Shown one piece after another: positions 46,058 through 56,239 of a stretch of DNA of 64,000 nucleotides. Each line of letters opens with the position of its first letter. Within the stretch, counting starts at the first letter, position 1. The DNA is taken from positions 1 to 64,000 of the forward strand of contig JAJRZK010000024.1 of the NCBI GenBank assembly GCA_024275315.1. The letters run 5' to 3'. The notes under the pieces are model-generated. The model ran no database searches. It was not told the DNA's origin and was given only the letters and a program-made list of their open reading frames with translations. Source of the stretch: Nitrospirota bacterium. Lineage in GTDB: Bacteria; Nitrospinota_A; UBA7883. Made by a program: the position numbers and the translations under genes.

Positions 46058-46687
46058 TTGAGCGACAACAGGAATGACATCGTAATCCCCGTGGGGGAAT
46101 TGTGCCAGGTACAGATCGGGGTGATAAAATACCGGTCCGTCTTCAGGGGGGTTTGCGCTCCAAAATATGTGTTGCTGGATATTCCGATAGTAAAGGGTAA
46201 ATATGAGGTCATCCCCGCCGGTTCCATATTTATCGTTCGATTTCTGGACGAGGGAATGGTCCACGGTTTCGAGACGACGCTGGTAAAGTCGTATACAAAA
46301 CCGTTCAACCTGTGGGTGGCGGATTATCCGTATAAATTCAAAACCATTAACATGCGTCAAAGCAGAAGAATCAGCACTCTTTTACCGACACGGCTGGAAA
46401 CCAAGGCGAGCACCTTTTTCGACGGAGCTATAATCGACATAAGCGAAAAAGGGGGCCTGTTTTCCACGATCGACGCCGACGAATCGAATTTCAGCAAGGG
46501 CGCGACTTGCCATGTCAGCGTTTCGTTCCCCTCTAGCGGAGAAGTGGAAAACATCAAGTGCAAAGTTTGCTCGGTCCAGACAATACAAAACCATGTGCAG
46601 GTTGGTCTGTGTTTCCTTGAAGACAAGGGGAAACCCTATTTGCGCTTCAAATCGTTTTATGACTCCTGTCGGGTAATGTGGGTATAA
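46058..46687 (+). CDS. PilZ-domain protein, paralogue 2 (mirror copy)
   Basis: Identical 209-aa protein with R-Q-S-R-R and DISEKGG motifs. TTG start, 8 bp after paralogue 3. Confidence 0.85.
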   Translation: MSDNRNDIVIPVGELCQVQIGVIKYRSVFRGVCAPKYVLLDIPIVKGKYEVIPAGSIFIVRFLDEGMVHGFETTLVKSYTKPFNLWVADYPYKFKTINMRQSRRISTLLPTRLETKASTFFDGAIIDISEKGGLFSTIDADESNFSKGATCHVSVSFPSSGEVENIKCKVCSVQTIQNHVQVGLCFLEDKGKPYLRFKSFYDSCRVMWV

Positions 46688-46926
46688 CGTAATCACATAA
46701 CTACCGCACCAAGAAGATGAGCCATGTGGGTTCTTGTCACGTTTCATATCATTCACGATTTTTATCCGCCCTTTCCTGTTTTGTAATACGCATAATATAA
46801 ATTAGTTAAGGCCACTCTTTGCGACAGACCAGAATAGGGGCATGATTATTTTATTAGTAAATAAGGTATCGTAAAGTTACAATAATTCAAGTAGGGCCAG
46901 GCGCAACGGAACAGGGTGCGAAAGCT

Positions 46927-47529
46927 GTGGACAAGGTAAAAATTTCGGTCGGTGATATATGCCAGATAGAAATCGACAATGTGAAATACGCCTCCGCCAT
47001 CAGGGGTTATTCGGTTCCGGAATATATAGCTTTTGACATACCGATAGTAAACCGCAGATATGTCGTCATACCACATAACGCGATTTTCATAGTCCGGCTC
47101 CTGAGCGATGGCATGGTGCACGGGTTCGAGACGGGCCTTAAAAAAGCGTACACAAAACCGATCAGTGTTTGGATGGCCGAATACCCCGATTCTTTCCAGA
47201 GCATCAACTTGCGAAAAAGCAAGCGAGTCAGCACGTTTCTTCCAGCCAGGCTAAGCTCCGGTTCTTCTGTCTCGGAAGGGGCCCTGATAGATTTGAGCGA
47301 AGGCGGAGGTCTTTTTGTCTGCAAGAAAACGAGCCTGAAGCACAATGATAAATGCGTGATCACAACAACCATGCCCTCCGGGGAGATGGTGGACAAGCTC
47401 CCGTGCGTTGTGCGCAGTGTTAAAACAAGAAAAGACGAAAACCAGATCGGGCTGAAATTCGAGGACAACGGATCGAGATCCTACTCCTATCTGAACAAGT
47501 TCTACGACGCCTGCTCTCTGATCTGGTGA
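46927..47529 (+). CDS. PilZ-domain protein, paralogue 1 (mirror copy)
   Basis: Identical 200-aa protein with R-K-S-K-R and DLSEGG motifs. GTG start after the AT-rich 239-bp gap 46688-46926. Confidence 0.85.
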   Translation: MDKVKISVGDICQIEIDNVKYASAIRGYSVPEYIAFDIPIVNRRYVVIPHNAIFIVRLLSDGMVHGFETGLKKAYTKPISVWMAEYPDSFQSINLRKSKRVSTFLPARLSSGSSVSEGALIDLSEGGGLFVCKKTSLKHNDKCVITTTMPSGEMVDKLPCVVRSVKTRKDENQIGLKFEDNGSRSYSYLNKFYDACSLIW

Positions 47530-47607
47530 ACGACGGCGATCGTAACGGCGCGGGCGAACCTGCCAGATAATTCTTAGGCCGGTTATGCTATATTATCCGG
47601 AACATAA

Positions 47608-47693
47608 GGAGGGGTGGCCGAGCGGTTTAAGGCGGCGGTCTTGAAAACCGTTGAACGAAAGTTCCGCAGGTTCGAATCCTGCCCTCTCCGCCA
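47608..47693 (+). tRNA. tRNA-Ser (UGA) (mirror copy)
   Basis: Identical tRNA read on the plus strand: anticodon loop CTTGAAA, long variable arm, encoded CCA at 47691-47693. TATATT at 47589-47594 may be its -10 box. Confidence 0.96.
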
Positions 47694-47716
47694 TTTTGAT
47701 TTTGGTCCGACCCGTA

Positions 47717-47754
47717 GACATAGGTAACAGAACGTACCTAAGACACAGGTGACA
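47717..47754. mobile_element. Possible IS end remnant (mirror copy)
   Basis: Mirror of the two imperfect 13-bp direct repeats, 24 bp downstream of the tRNA-Ser 3' end. There is no transposase gene. Confidence 0.35.
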
Positions 47755-47814
47755 GCCTCGCCGAACGGATTGTCGAGAGGTAGCAAAGTTTTCTGCGGAG
47801 TCGGGCGCGGAGCT

Positions 47815-49086
47815 TCACTCCGGGACCAGGCCTTTGAACAGCTCTTTGTTTTTCCGAATAAAACAAGAGCCGATAGTGGCGACACTCCCATACCCGTAAT
47901 GATGGGGTTTGAGTTTATTAACCACTTCCGCGCTTTGCGTCTCGTTAATTTTACCATTCCGGTCCCGGCCCTCGAGTTTCTGAAACATTTCCACCACGAG
48001 CGATCGAATATCCTCCGCTGAATTATCCACCACCCTGATTCCATTCTCCCGATATTGGATTGCATATATAAAACTCGATATCGGGGAATCCAGAATCTCC
48101 TGATATCTCAGATATCGTGACAAATCTCCAGACCAAAGCAACTTTGGGATGCTGATATCGTTTAAACCAAGCCCCAGGGCTGGAAACGGAATCATATTGG
48201 CCAGCGCGCATGGCACACCGAAAGCCGAGCCTACCAGGGCGATGCCCGATGTGTTGCCAAGAATAAACCGGGCCTTGGCGCAAAGAATGATATCGAGCCG
48301 CTCGCTTTTCAGGGTGTGGTGCGCATAATCTATGACTTGGGGTAAAGGTGGCAGTTGTTTGCCGGTGGGGTCGCCGATTCTTATGACCCATCCCCCCCGG
48401 CTGGTGATTTCCCGTATGGCAGGTAAAACCGCTTCAATGTCGCCGTTGCGGTGGGCGTGGAGTTCCTCGTCGACGGGTGAGAAGCCGCGCTCTCTGACAT
48501 GAACGCAGACAAACCACGCCCCGTCGGGTAATCCCAACTGGCGCAACGCCTGCGCGCCCCATCTCTCGTCCGCCTCTGTGATGGTGAGCAGGGGGGGGCG
48601 GTCTCCCCATAGCGCATAGATCCGGTAAGCGGCCTGAGCCTTGTTGATGGCGAGGACGTAGCGGGAGACGTCATGGCGCATAAACCCCCAAAGGCTCATG
48701 CTCTCCAGTACAAAGCAAACAGCCCTGCTCTCATGGATACGAATCAGGGGTTTCCAGTAATTCAACAGGCGCCTGTTGGCGACGCGCCTTGGCGGAGCGA
48801 GAATGAACCACCGGCGCCAGCGAACAAGGCCAAGGGCCCGCTCCTTGAGCAGGCAGTCCGGCTCGAGGGCCAGGTGCCCGATTCTATCGGTAAAAACCAT
48901 GACGCGTCTGAATCCCGCAAGATGCAAAATGATTGTGAGCGGTAACAGTAGCAACCAGAGCGCCACACTGATCAGACGGGCGACCGTCTTGAGAAACACA
49001 ACGGGGAAACCCTGCCGATGGATGCGACGTAATTCAAATTTGACTCGATGTATAAAATGCGACCAGTTGACCAAGGCTTTTATCAT
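47815..49086 (-). CDS. TIGR04372-like glycosyltransferase (mirror copy)
   Basis: Identical 423-aa protein with one hydrophobic N-terminal segment. Last gene of the glycan unit on this arm. Confidence 0.75.
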   Translation of the reverse strand: MIKALVNWSHFIHRVKFELRRIHRQGFPVVFLKTVARLISVALWLLLLPLTIILHLAGFRRVMVFTDRIGHLALEPDCLLKERALGLVRWRRWFILAPPRRVANRRLLNYWKPLIRIHESRAVCFVLESMSLWGFMRHDVSRYVLAINKAQAAYRIYALWGDRPPLLTITEADERWGAQALRQLGLPDGAWFVCVHVRERGFSPVDEELHAHRNGDIEAVLPAIREITSRGGWVIRIGDPTGKQLPPLPQVIDYAHHTLKSERLDIILCAKARFILGNTSGIALVGSAFGVPCALANMIPFPALGLGLNDISIPKLLWSGDLSRYLRYQEILDSPISSFIYAIQYRENGIRVVDNSAEDIRSLVVEMFQKLEGRDRNGKINETQSAEVVNKLKPHHYGYGSVATIGSCFIRKNKELFKGLVPE

Positions 49087-50144
49087 CCTTTACGCGCGAC
49101 GACGACCAACTCTTCGCCCGTCCGGTCGTCGAACCATATGTAAAACCATTCCAGATAAAGAAGCGCCAGTCCGGCGGTTCGCGTCAACCAGGACAGCTCC
49201 CCCATGCGGTAGCGACCCTTGAGACGCAACGCCAGGCTGGCGCCAAGGGTCCAGTTCGCGTCGCGTATGGTGGTCTGGCATGAGGCGTTGACAAACCCAG
49301 CCTGGTCGCATGCGATTAACATGGACTCCGGTGTAAACAGATGCAGGTGCCGTGGCGGATCCAGGTGCAACCAGTCGCGGCCGAACCAGCGGCGTCCGAG
49401 CGCTTCCAGGTTGGGAGTGAGCGTCACCAGGCGGCCATCGGTTTTGAGAATTCTCCGGCAGGCCCGCAGCAGGGCGACAGGGTCGGCGACATGCTCGATG
49501 ACGTGGCTCATAATGATCGCGTCGAATGCGCCGGGACCGAATTTCTGTTCGTCGAGCTCATCGAGGTCGCCGAGTTCGCCGACGATGACCGGCAAACCCC
49601 GGGCGAGAGCGATATCGGCGGATTTCGAATCGGGCTCGATGCCCTGAACCTGCCAGCCGAGCGCCGCCATCCGTTCCAGCAGGTCGCCGTTTCCACAGCC
49701 GATCTCCAGCAGTTTGCCTCCTGGTTGCGCGGGTAGCCACATCACGCCGGCGTCGAAAGCCGCGCAGCGATGAGGCAGGCAGGCCAGAAGGTTCCCCCCG
49801 AATTTTTCCCATACCTCTGTGTTGCGACCCCCATAGCCGAAGCGCGTGGCCAGGTACCCGCTACGCAACCGTTCATAAAGCCTCCGGCGCCACGAGCCGT
49901 CGTCCCTGATCGCATGTGTGTAGTAGCTCTCATACGCCGCCGCGAGCTCTTTCGGCGCCGGGTCGAGCCAGGCGAGACCGCAGTCGCGGTTTGCGCAACG
50001 CGACAACCGCCAGCGTCCCGCGACCCCGTACAGCCGATCGGTCAAATCCCGATGAAGAAGCTCGCCGGAACCGCCGCAAAGGGGACAGCGCGGCTCCTGG
50101 ATCGATTCGGGAGAGGGCTTGCGCCGCCCTGCTTGGCTCGGCAT
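49083..50144 (-). CDS. Zinc-ribbon methyltransferase (mirror copy)
   Basis: Identical 353-aa SAM-dependent methyltransferase with the N-terminal four-cysteine cluster. It overlaps the glycosyltransferase gene by 4 bp. Confidence 0.84.
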   Translation of the reverse strand: MPSQAGRRKPSPESIQEPRCPLCGGSGELLHRDLTDRLYGVAGRWRLSRCANRDCGLAWLDPAPKELAAAYESYYTHAIRDDGSWRRRLYERLRSGYLATRFGYGGRNTEVWEKFGGNLLACLPHRCAAFDAGVMWLPAQPGGKLLEIGCGNGDLLERMAALGWQVQGIEPDSKSADIALARGLPVIVGELGDLDELDEQKFGPGAFDAIIMSHVIEHVADPVALLRACRRILKTDGRLVTLTPNLEALGRRWFGRDWLHLDPPRHLHLFTPESMLIACDQAGFVNASCQTTIRDANWTLGASLALRLKGRYRMGELSWLTRTAGLALLYLEWFYIWFDDRTGEELVVVARKG

Positions 50145-50327
50145 GATCAGGTTCGTAACGCCCGCTTTTCAGTGGTTATATGGTTTGGATTCGCCCCCCG
50201 GTTTTGTCCTCCATCGGGCGGGCTTCATTTTTACAGGAGTTTGCGATAATCGGTTTCGTCGTGAAAACAATTATCAGAGGTTCCATCAAGAACGCATCCG
50301 TGTGTCATCGTATCGATCGCGAGTCTT

Positions 50328-51011
50328 TCAGGCCCCTTTTTTCCCGACACACAAGGCGAAAAGGTAATGCGCCATGGGGTAGAATCCGGTATGCACAACT
50401 TCATCGTTCATGGAAAAAACAAATACGTTGGTAAAATATTTCCGGGCCAGCCGTTTGAGCTCGGTATGGGTTTTGAGATTGATATGCCCCTCTTTGCTGG
50501 AGGGCGAGGCGTATGGCTCGGATTGCGCGCTGGGAGTTCCGATGATAAGAACGCCGTCGTTTTCCAGCGAGTCGGATATATTCGAAAAAAATATTTCCTC
50601 GCTTTGCCTGGGAATATGCTCTATCAGATCCAGGCTGTAAGCCGCGTCGAACCGCCCCGGCACGGGTCCGGACAGAATATCGTGGAGCCTTGTGTCGAAC
50701 CGCCATTTGTCCTCCATCCGGTTTTCAATGTCTTGTATAAATACAGGATCGAAGTCGATGGTTGTCAGGCGGTCGACTTCCGCCAGCACGATCCTGCTTC
50801 CAAAACCATCTCCGCACCCCACTTCCAGAACGCTTTTCTTTCCGTGCAGCATTTTCGAGACGAACTTGTATCGCGCAAGGGTGAACACAAGACGCTTTGG
50901 ATCGTCGTGCCACACCTGGTTTGTCATCAAGCCAAGCGGCGTAATTCCTTTTTTGTCGCGAAGCTCGAGTAGCCGGTTATATTGCGGCTCTTGGGTCTTA
51001 TCAAGTTTCAT
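50328..51011 (-). CDS. UbiG-like methyltransferase (mirror copy)
   Basis: Identical 227-aa class I methyltransferase with motif VLEVGCGDGF. Confidence 0.82.
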   Translation of the reverse strand: MKLDKTQEPQYNRLLELRDKKGITPLGLMTNQVWHDDPKRLVFTLARYKFVSKMLHGKKSVLEVGCGDGFGSRIVLAEVDRLTTIDFDPVFIQDIENRMEDKWRFDTRLHDILSGPVPGRFDAAYSLDLIEHIPRQSEEIFFSNISDSLENDGVLIIGTPSAQSEPYASPSSKEGHINLKTHTELKRLARKYFTNVFVFSMNDEVVHTGFYPMAHYLFALCVGKKGA

Positions 51012-51050
51012 CTGGTTGACGGCCGATAGAAAATAATTATCTTCAAAATA

Positions 51051-52121
51051 TCACACAAACCCCAGATGCTTCTCATCGGAGCTCAGATAATCGATGATAA
51101 GCCTGTTTTTGGAATTGGAAACACAATGGTGATCGCAATGCCGGGAGGGGTCAATGGTAAAAAACTTCTCCTTGTCTGAAAACCAGAAGCTTTTGAAGCT
51201 TTGGTCCCTGATCGATCCTATCAATCCGCAATCCAGGTTATAAGCCTTGTCCTGGCAGGAATATATGTTTTGGTCCGCCCCGATTATGGGCAATATCTGA
51301 AGATACGGGCACCAGGAGTAATCCTTTTTAAACTTCTCGTCCAGCAGATGGTAGGAATCGAATATCTCGAATCCGTTTCGGGCCATCTTCTCGATGGCCT
51401 TTTGCGATTGGGCTTTTACACTGTCGAATATCTTCTGGTGATACTCGTTGTTTTTTCCTCCGTTGTTGCTGACTATCCCCGGAGATATCTTCACGCTGTC
51501 GGCGCCTGCGTCTCTGAGCGTCGCTGTGAGATCGTAGACGTGAGAGGCGTTTTTCTGGTCGACTATCACAACAGCGCCAAGATAGCATGAGCCGGACAAT
51601 TTTTTGAAGCTACGTATATTCTCCATCACACGGCTGAATTCACCCTCTTTTACGCCCCTGTACTCGGAGTAGCTTTTGTCGTTCCATCCATCCAGGGATA
51701 TGCGAAGCCACGTGCCATATGTCGAGAACAGCTCCGCCACCTCACCTTTAAGCCTCGAGCCGTTGGAAAGCGCGGCGAACGCTATGCCCGTTTCCGCGAG
51801 CTTTTTCACCGCCTCCGCCAGGTGAGGATAATAAAACGGATCTCCCCCGCCGCTGAAAGTGACCGCTTTTACATTCATATCGGCAAGATCATCTATGATC
51901 TCCATCATCTTTTCTCTCGGAATAGAGTCCCGCTCGTTCATATCCTTGCCGAGCTGAAGATCCGATGACTTGTAGGCGCAATACCAGCAGTTGTGGCCGC
52001 ATACGTTCGTGGGTTTGATCCGGATATGGGTTGGAGGCAAAATGGTGTCGCAGTCGGCCGGGAGCGAGTCGATCTTGTCCATATAATGGAATATTTTCAT
52101 TTGGGAGTAAACCCGGCTCAT
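51051..52121 (-). CDS. Radical SAM protein (mirror copy)
   Basis: Identical radical SAM enzyme with CGHNCWYC and C-terminal auxiliary cysteines. A GTG start at 52136 is the alternative. Confidence 0.83.
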   Translation of the reverse strand: MSRVYSQMKIFHYMDKIDSLPADCDTILPPTHIRIKPTNVCGHNCWYCAYKSSDLQLGKDMNERDSIPREKMMEIIDDLADMNVKAVTFSGGGDPFYYPHLAEAVKKLAETGIAFAALSNGSRLKGEVAELFSTYGTWLRISLDGWNDKSYSEYRGVKEGEFSRVMENIRSFKKLSGSCYLGAVVIVDQKNASHVYDLTATLRDAGADSVKISPGIVSNNGGKNNEYHQKIFDSVKAQSQKAIEKMARNGFEIFDSYHLLDEKFKKDYSWCPYLQILPIIGADQNIYSCQDKAYNLDCGLIGSIRDQSFKSFWFSDKEKFFTIDPSRHCDHHCVSNSKNRLIIDYLSSDEKHLGFV

Positions 52122-52136
52122 GATCGACAGTGTCAC

Positions 52137-52799
52137 CTACTCGAAATAAATAAATTCATAGTCGCCGGTATACCCGGCCTGGTCGCACAGCGAGACCCAG
52201 CCCTCCGGACGGAAAAACGCCTCGCAGGTCAACGCCCAGCACTGGAGATTGAAAAGCTCGAGCTCGGATCGAAAACTTTCCACGGCGAAATATTTGTTTT
52301 TGCCCACTCTTTCGATTTCCCTGAGCGCCACACCCAACCTGTCAACGGGAAGATTGTGCAGTGTGGTGATGGAGACTACCAGATCAAACTCCTTGTCGTC
52401 GTATGGATACTCGGAATCGGCGCTGAGCTTGAAGAGATATGGTTTCACCTCCTCCTTCGCGTTTTCAATCGCGTATTCGGAAATATCAAAACCGGCGACC
52501 GTGGCCCTTGGCGCCAGCTTCGTGAATTCGTAAAGTAAAAAACCCTTCCCGCTTCCTACATCCAGTATTTTCGCGTCATCGGGCAGGGAATAGGTTTCAA
52601 TAAGTTTTTTGGCTACAACGGACCATCTGCCGTCATATTTGTATCCGCCGTAGCCATACCTCCTGTCTCCATCCCAGAAGTCCCTGCCGTATCTGCGGGC
52701 GACTTTCATACAGGCGACCTTGTCATCGGTCATCCGGCCGATGTAGTCACGCTGGGTGCGTTTATGAAGCGGCGTTATGACGGACAGTAGCTTACCCAT
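52137..52799 (-). CDS. SAM-dependent methyltransferase (mirror copy)
   Basis: Identical 220-aa methyltransferase with motif ILDVGSGKGF and a strong AGGAGG upstream. Confidence 0.82.
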   Translation of the reverse strand: MGKLLSVITPLHKRTQRDYIGRMTDDKVACMKVARRYGRDFWDGDRRYGYGGYKYDGRWSVVAKKLIETYSLPDDAKILDVGSGKGFLLYEFTKLAPRATVAGFDISEYAIENAKEEVKPYLFKLSADSEYPYDDKEFDLVVSITTLHNLPVDRLGVALREIERVGKNKYFAVESFRSELELFNLQCWALTCEAFFRPEGWVSLCDQAGYTGDYEFIYFE

Positions 52800-52802
52800 G
52801 GT

Positions 52803-53732
52803 CTATTTTCCTCCTGCAAGCTCGAGCGTGGTACGAGCCACATTTTCAGAAGTGATGCCGAAGCTCTCCAGCAGAAGGGCCTGGGAGCCGAAATGCTCGC
52901 AGAAAACATCCGGAATACCTATTCTCCTGAATTTTTTCACCTGCTCAAAACCGGCCTCGGCGATGATTTCGGCGACGGCGCTTCCCAGCCCGCCGGTGAC
53001 AACCCCCTCCTCCACTGTGACAGCGACCGGAACTTCGGCGAGTTTGTCCCTGATCGACTCGACATCCAGCGGTTTTACGGTGTGGATATGGAGAACGCCT
53101 GCGTCTAGACCCTTGCCGGCGAGCTCATCGGCGGCTTCAAGAGCGATCTGCAACCCGATGCCGGTGGTGATAATCAGAGCGTCCCTGCCATCCCTGACCT
53201 CAACCGATTTCCCGATTTTGTATTTCCTGTCATCCGGTGTCACAATCTTGTCGCCCCCCTTGGCCAGCCGGATATAGATAGGCCCGTCATAATCGAGAGT
53301 AAGCCTCATCAGCCGTTCCATCTCCTTCGCGTCGGCCGGGGCGAGAATAGTCATGTTCGGTAAAGTGCGCAAAATGGCGATGTCGTCTGTCGCAAAATGA
53401 GTGGGACCGAGAGGGGCGTATACAAGCCCGCCTCCGTTGCCTATCAGGCGAACGTTAACGTTGTGCAGGCACAAGTCGAGGCATATCTGCTCGAAACATC
53501 GTCTGGTGAGAAAAACCGCGATGGTGTTTACATAGGGGATGTTTCCCTCCATCGCAAGCCCGGATGACATTCCTATGACGTGCTGTTCGCTGATACCCTC
53601 CATGAAAAACCTGTCCGGCATCTCCTGCTTGAAGATATCCAGCGTGCCCACGCCAAGGTCGGAGCCGATGAAAAAAACCCGGTCGTCCTCTTTGGCCAGT
53701 TTGTAAACGGAGTTGAGACATGTCCTGCGCAT
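52803..53732 (-). CDS. Transketolase C-terminal subunit (mirror copy)
   Basis: Identical 309-aa subunit with the GISEQ catalytic-glutamate region. ATG start two bases after the partner stop. Confidence 0.92.
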   Translation of the reverse strand: MRRTCLNSVYKLAKEDDRVFFIGSDLGVGTLDIFKQEMPDRFFMEGISEQHVIGMSSGLAMEGNIPYVNTIAVFLTRRCFEQICLDLCLHNVNVRLIGNGGGLVYAPLGPTHFATDDIAILRTLPNMTILAPADAKEMERLMRLTLDYDGPIYIRLAKGGDKIVTPDDRKYKIGKSVEVRDGRDALIITTGIGLQIALEAADELAGKGLDAGVLHIHTVKPLDVESIRDKLAEVPVAVTVEEGVVTGGLGSAVAEIIAEAGFEQVKKFRRIGIPDVFCEHFGSQALLLESFGITSENVARTTLELAGGK

Positions 53733-53734
53733 AA

Positions 53735-54553
53735 TCAACCCCCAAGCCCCTCGAGCACCTGACGAAGCTCCTCTTCGCTGATTTTATTTTTGTGATGCCA
53801 CGCCATATTGTTTTCCGTAAGCAAGGTTCCCTTCCCCTTTACAGTGTGGCATATGACGCAAGTTGGTTTGTCATTGGAAGTTTTGTCCACCGCCGCCCGC
53901 AATTGAGCCATGTCGTGGCCGTCGACCTCGGTTACGGCAAAGCCGAAGCTTTTCCACTTGTCGGCGAACGGCTCTAAGTCCAGCACTTCGCTGGAGAATC
54001 CATACGCCTGTGATTTGTTGTAATCGACCATGGCCACCAGATTCGCAAGCTTGTGTTTCGACGCGCTTAACGCCGCTTCCCAAACGGATCCCTCGTTGCA
54101 CTCCCCGTCACCCATCAGCACGAACACGCGACAGTCATACTTTTTATGCCTGGCGTTGAGCGCCATGCCGATCCCTATGGACAGTCCGTGCCCGAGACTG
54201 CCCGTGGAAGCTTCCACGCCGGGAATATCGCTTTCCGGATGGCCTCCAAGCATCCCGTCAAACTTGCACAGCCCCTCGAGCTTTTCACGCGGTATAAAGC
54301 CCTTGTCAGCCAAAATCGTGTAAAGGGCCACGCATCCATGCCCCTTGCTGAGGATAAACCGGTCACGCCCGGACCAGGCCGGGTCGTTAGGCCTGTAGCG
54401 CATCACGTCGTCATATAATGTCCGCACAATTTCAACAATGGAAAACGCCGGTCCCAGATGGCCTCTGCCGGCTTCATTTAACGTGTGCACGATCGTTTTA
54501 CGAAGCTCTCTGGATCTTTCGTCCAGCGCGCTGGTCTTTCCTTTTGTAATCAT
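53735..54553 (-). CDS. Transketolase N-terminal subunit (mirror copy)
   Basis: Identical 272-aa TPP-binding subunit with GDGECNEG and SKGH motifs. Confidence 0.92.
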   Translation of the reverse strand: MITKGKTSALDERSRELRKTIVHTLNEAGRGHLGPAFSIVEIVRTLYDDVMRYRPNDPAWSGRDRFILSKGHGCVALYTILADKGFIPREKLEGLCKFDGMLGGHPESDIPGVEASTGSLGHGLSIGIGMALNARHKKYDCRVFVLMGDGECNEGSVWEAALSASKHKLANLVAMVDYNKSQAYGFSSEVLDLEPFADKWKSFGFAVTEVDGHDMAQLRAAVDKTSNDKPTCVICHTVKGKGTLLTENNMAWHHKNKISEEELRQVLEGLGG

Positions 54554-55611
54554 AGATCGAATGGGAAAGCCTGATATTCAGAAACAACATGGTCCAGCCT
54601 CGAGCAAGCCATATGGAGCTGGCGCTCTCTGGCGCCTTCAAGCGACTCCTTGTGGTCAGCAACGTTCCCCCTGGCTCTCGAATATTCCGGGATAAATACG
54701 TTAAGCATAATCAATATCCATTTCAGACCGAACAACGGGTAGACAGCCTTTAACCTTGGCTCCAGCGCGCTGTCGGATTCAAAGATTTTAACCGCTCCTT
54801 TCGCGAACCGGTCGTTCAAGTGTCTATCAAGTTTCATGGCGGGATGCAACAGGAAATCGGAAATTAATTTAGCCGGATCGTCCCATCCGAAATATTCAAA
54901 ATCCAAAAACACCACCCTGCCGTTCCCAAGAAGCAGGGCGTTGTGAAATCCGAAGTCGGACGGGCTCAACGTTCGTTTATCGTCCGGCAGACAGCCTGTC
55001 GCAGACCCACCCTGTTTTTCCAGATCGAGTGTGGCCCAATTCGAAATTGTCTCCAAAGCAGGCGCAAACCGGTTATGGAGGAAGTCTTTCAGCTCCTGAT
55101 ACGCTCCTCCATTCTCATCAATGGCGTTTAGCAAATCAAGACGGGACACCAGGTTGTCGATAATATCCTGCGCCGAAAAGCACGCCTCCGCCGCGGGCCA
55201 CAGGTTTTCGCGCATGTTGGCGCGGGCGAGCTCTTTGAGCTCTTTTACAAACGACAGGCATTGATCAATTTCCCCCGCCCCGACTTCGTCTGAACCGATC
55301 TGTCTGCCATCGATAAACCTGTATATCGCCAGCTGGTTTTTTTCATCACAAACAACCGGCTCAGGGACACATCTGACACCGGCGCCACGCAGGAAATTCA
55401 ATCCGGAAAACTCCACGTCAAGCCTGCTCCGGTTGTCCATAGTTTTTCCGTAGTAGAGCTTTGCGGTATAGTCGGAACCGTCATCGCATATTATCCTGTA
55501 GACCCTGCTGTTGCGCCCGGTTCCAATGTTCGCCACAGACGCGACTGGAATGTTCAGCAGTCTGGACACTTCGGCGGCCAGCTTGTGATCGGTCGTATCA
55601 GTTGCAGTCAT
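54550..55611 (-). CDS. APH-family kinase (mirror copy)
   Basis: Identical 353-aa kinase with the altered catalytic loop SPSDFGFHN. It overlaps both neighbours. Confidence 0.82.
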   Translation of the reverse strand: MTATDTTDHKLAAEVSRLLNIPVASVANIGTGRNSRVYRIICDDGSDYTAKLYYGKTMDNRSRLDVEFSGLNFLRGAGVRCVPEPVVCDEKNQLAIYRFIDGRQIGSDEVGAGEIDQCLSFVKELKELARANMRENLWPAAEACFSAQDIIDNLVSRLDLLNAIDENGGAYQELKDFLHNRFAPALETISNWATLDLEKQGGSATGCLPDDKRTLSPSDFGFHNALLLGNGRVVFLDFEYFGWDDPAKLISDFLLHPAMKLDRHLNDRFAKGAVKIFESDSALEPRLKAVYPLFGLKWILIMLNVFIPEYSRARGNVADHKESLEGARERQLHMACSRLDHVVSEYQAFPFDL

Positions 55612-56227
55612 TAAACAGATATTTCTGAATGTCAGCCCAGGTGCGCTTGACTACAACAGGCGAACCCGGGGGCAGGTCATGGTTTCGGGAATAGAGAATC
55701 TTTGTTGTCCCCGCAGGAAAACCGGGCTCCTGAAAAGTCTCCTCCAGGTCATCGATAAAATGCGTAAGCCGCAGGCCGGCGATTCGTTTTATCTTCTCCT
55801 CCCTTGTGGGTTCGAAATAAACATTTTCACGGCTGATTTTTATATTATCCTCAACAAAAAAACCATGCTTGCCCATCCAGTCAAGAGCCACCTCGCGCAG
55901 GTTGGTTTTCGTGGCGTCAAAATCGGCGTATTCCGTCTTGTGGCTGACTATATATAAGGCAATCCCGCGCCTGGTGCATTCCGCAAAAAAATTCTTCACA
56001 CCATCGCCGAGTTTCGCCTCGAGCATTCTTTCTCCATATATGATCCCCTGTACAATCCTCCATTCGGTTTCGCCGTTTGGAAGGAGGCGTATTGAGTCGC
56101 GTATCAGTTTTTTATTTTTCGTGGCGCCGGAGCTGATGAAATTTTTTTCCAGCGCCACATCCCGGATCAACTCGTCGTAATCGGCTATCGTGTTATCGAA
56201 ATCAACGCCCACGGAGAGTGTCTTCAT
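55598..56227 (-). CDS. HAD-superfamily phosphatase (mirror copy)
   Basis: Identical 209-aa phosphatase with nucleophile motif DFDNT. Confidence 0.82.
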   Translation of the reverse strand: MKTLSVGVDFDNTIADYDELIRDVALEKNFISSGATKNKKLIRDSIRLLPNGETEWRIVQGIIYGERMLEAKLGDGVKNFFAECTRRGIALYIVSHKTEYADFDATKTNLREVALDWMGKHGFFVEDNIKISRENVYFEPTREEKIKRIAGLRLTHFIDDLEETFQEPGFPAGTTKILYSRNHDLPPGSPVVVKRTWADIQKYLFNDCN

Positions 56228-56239
56228 ATTACCCGGATG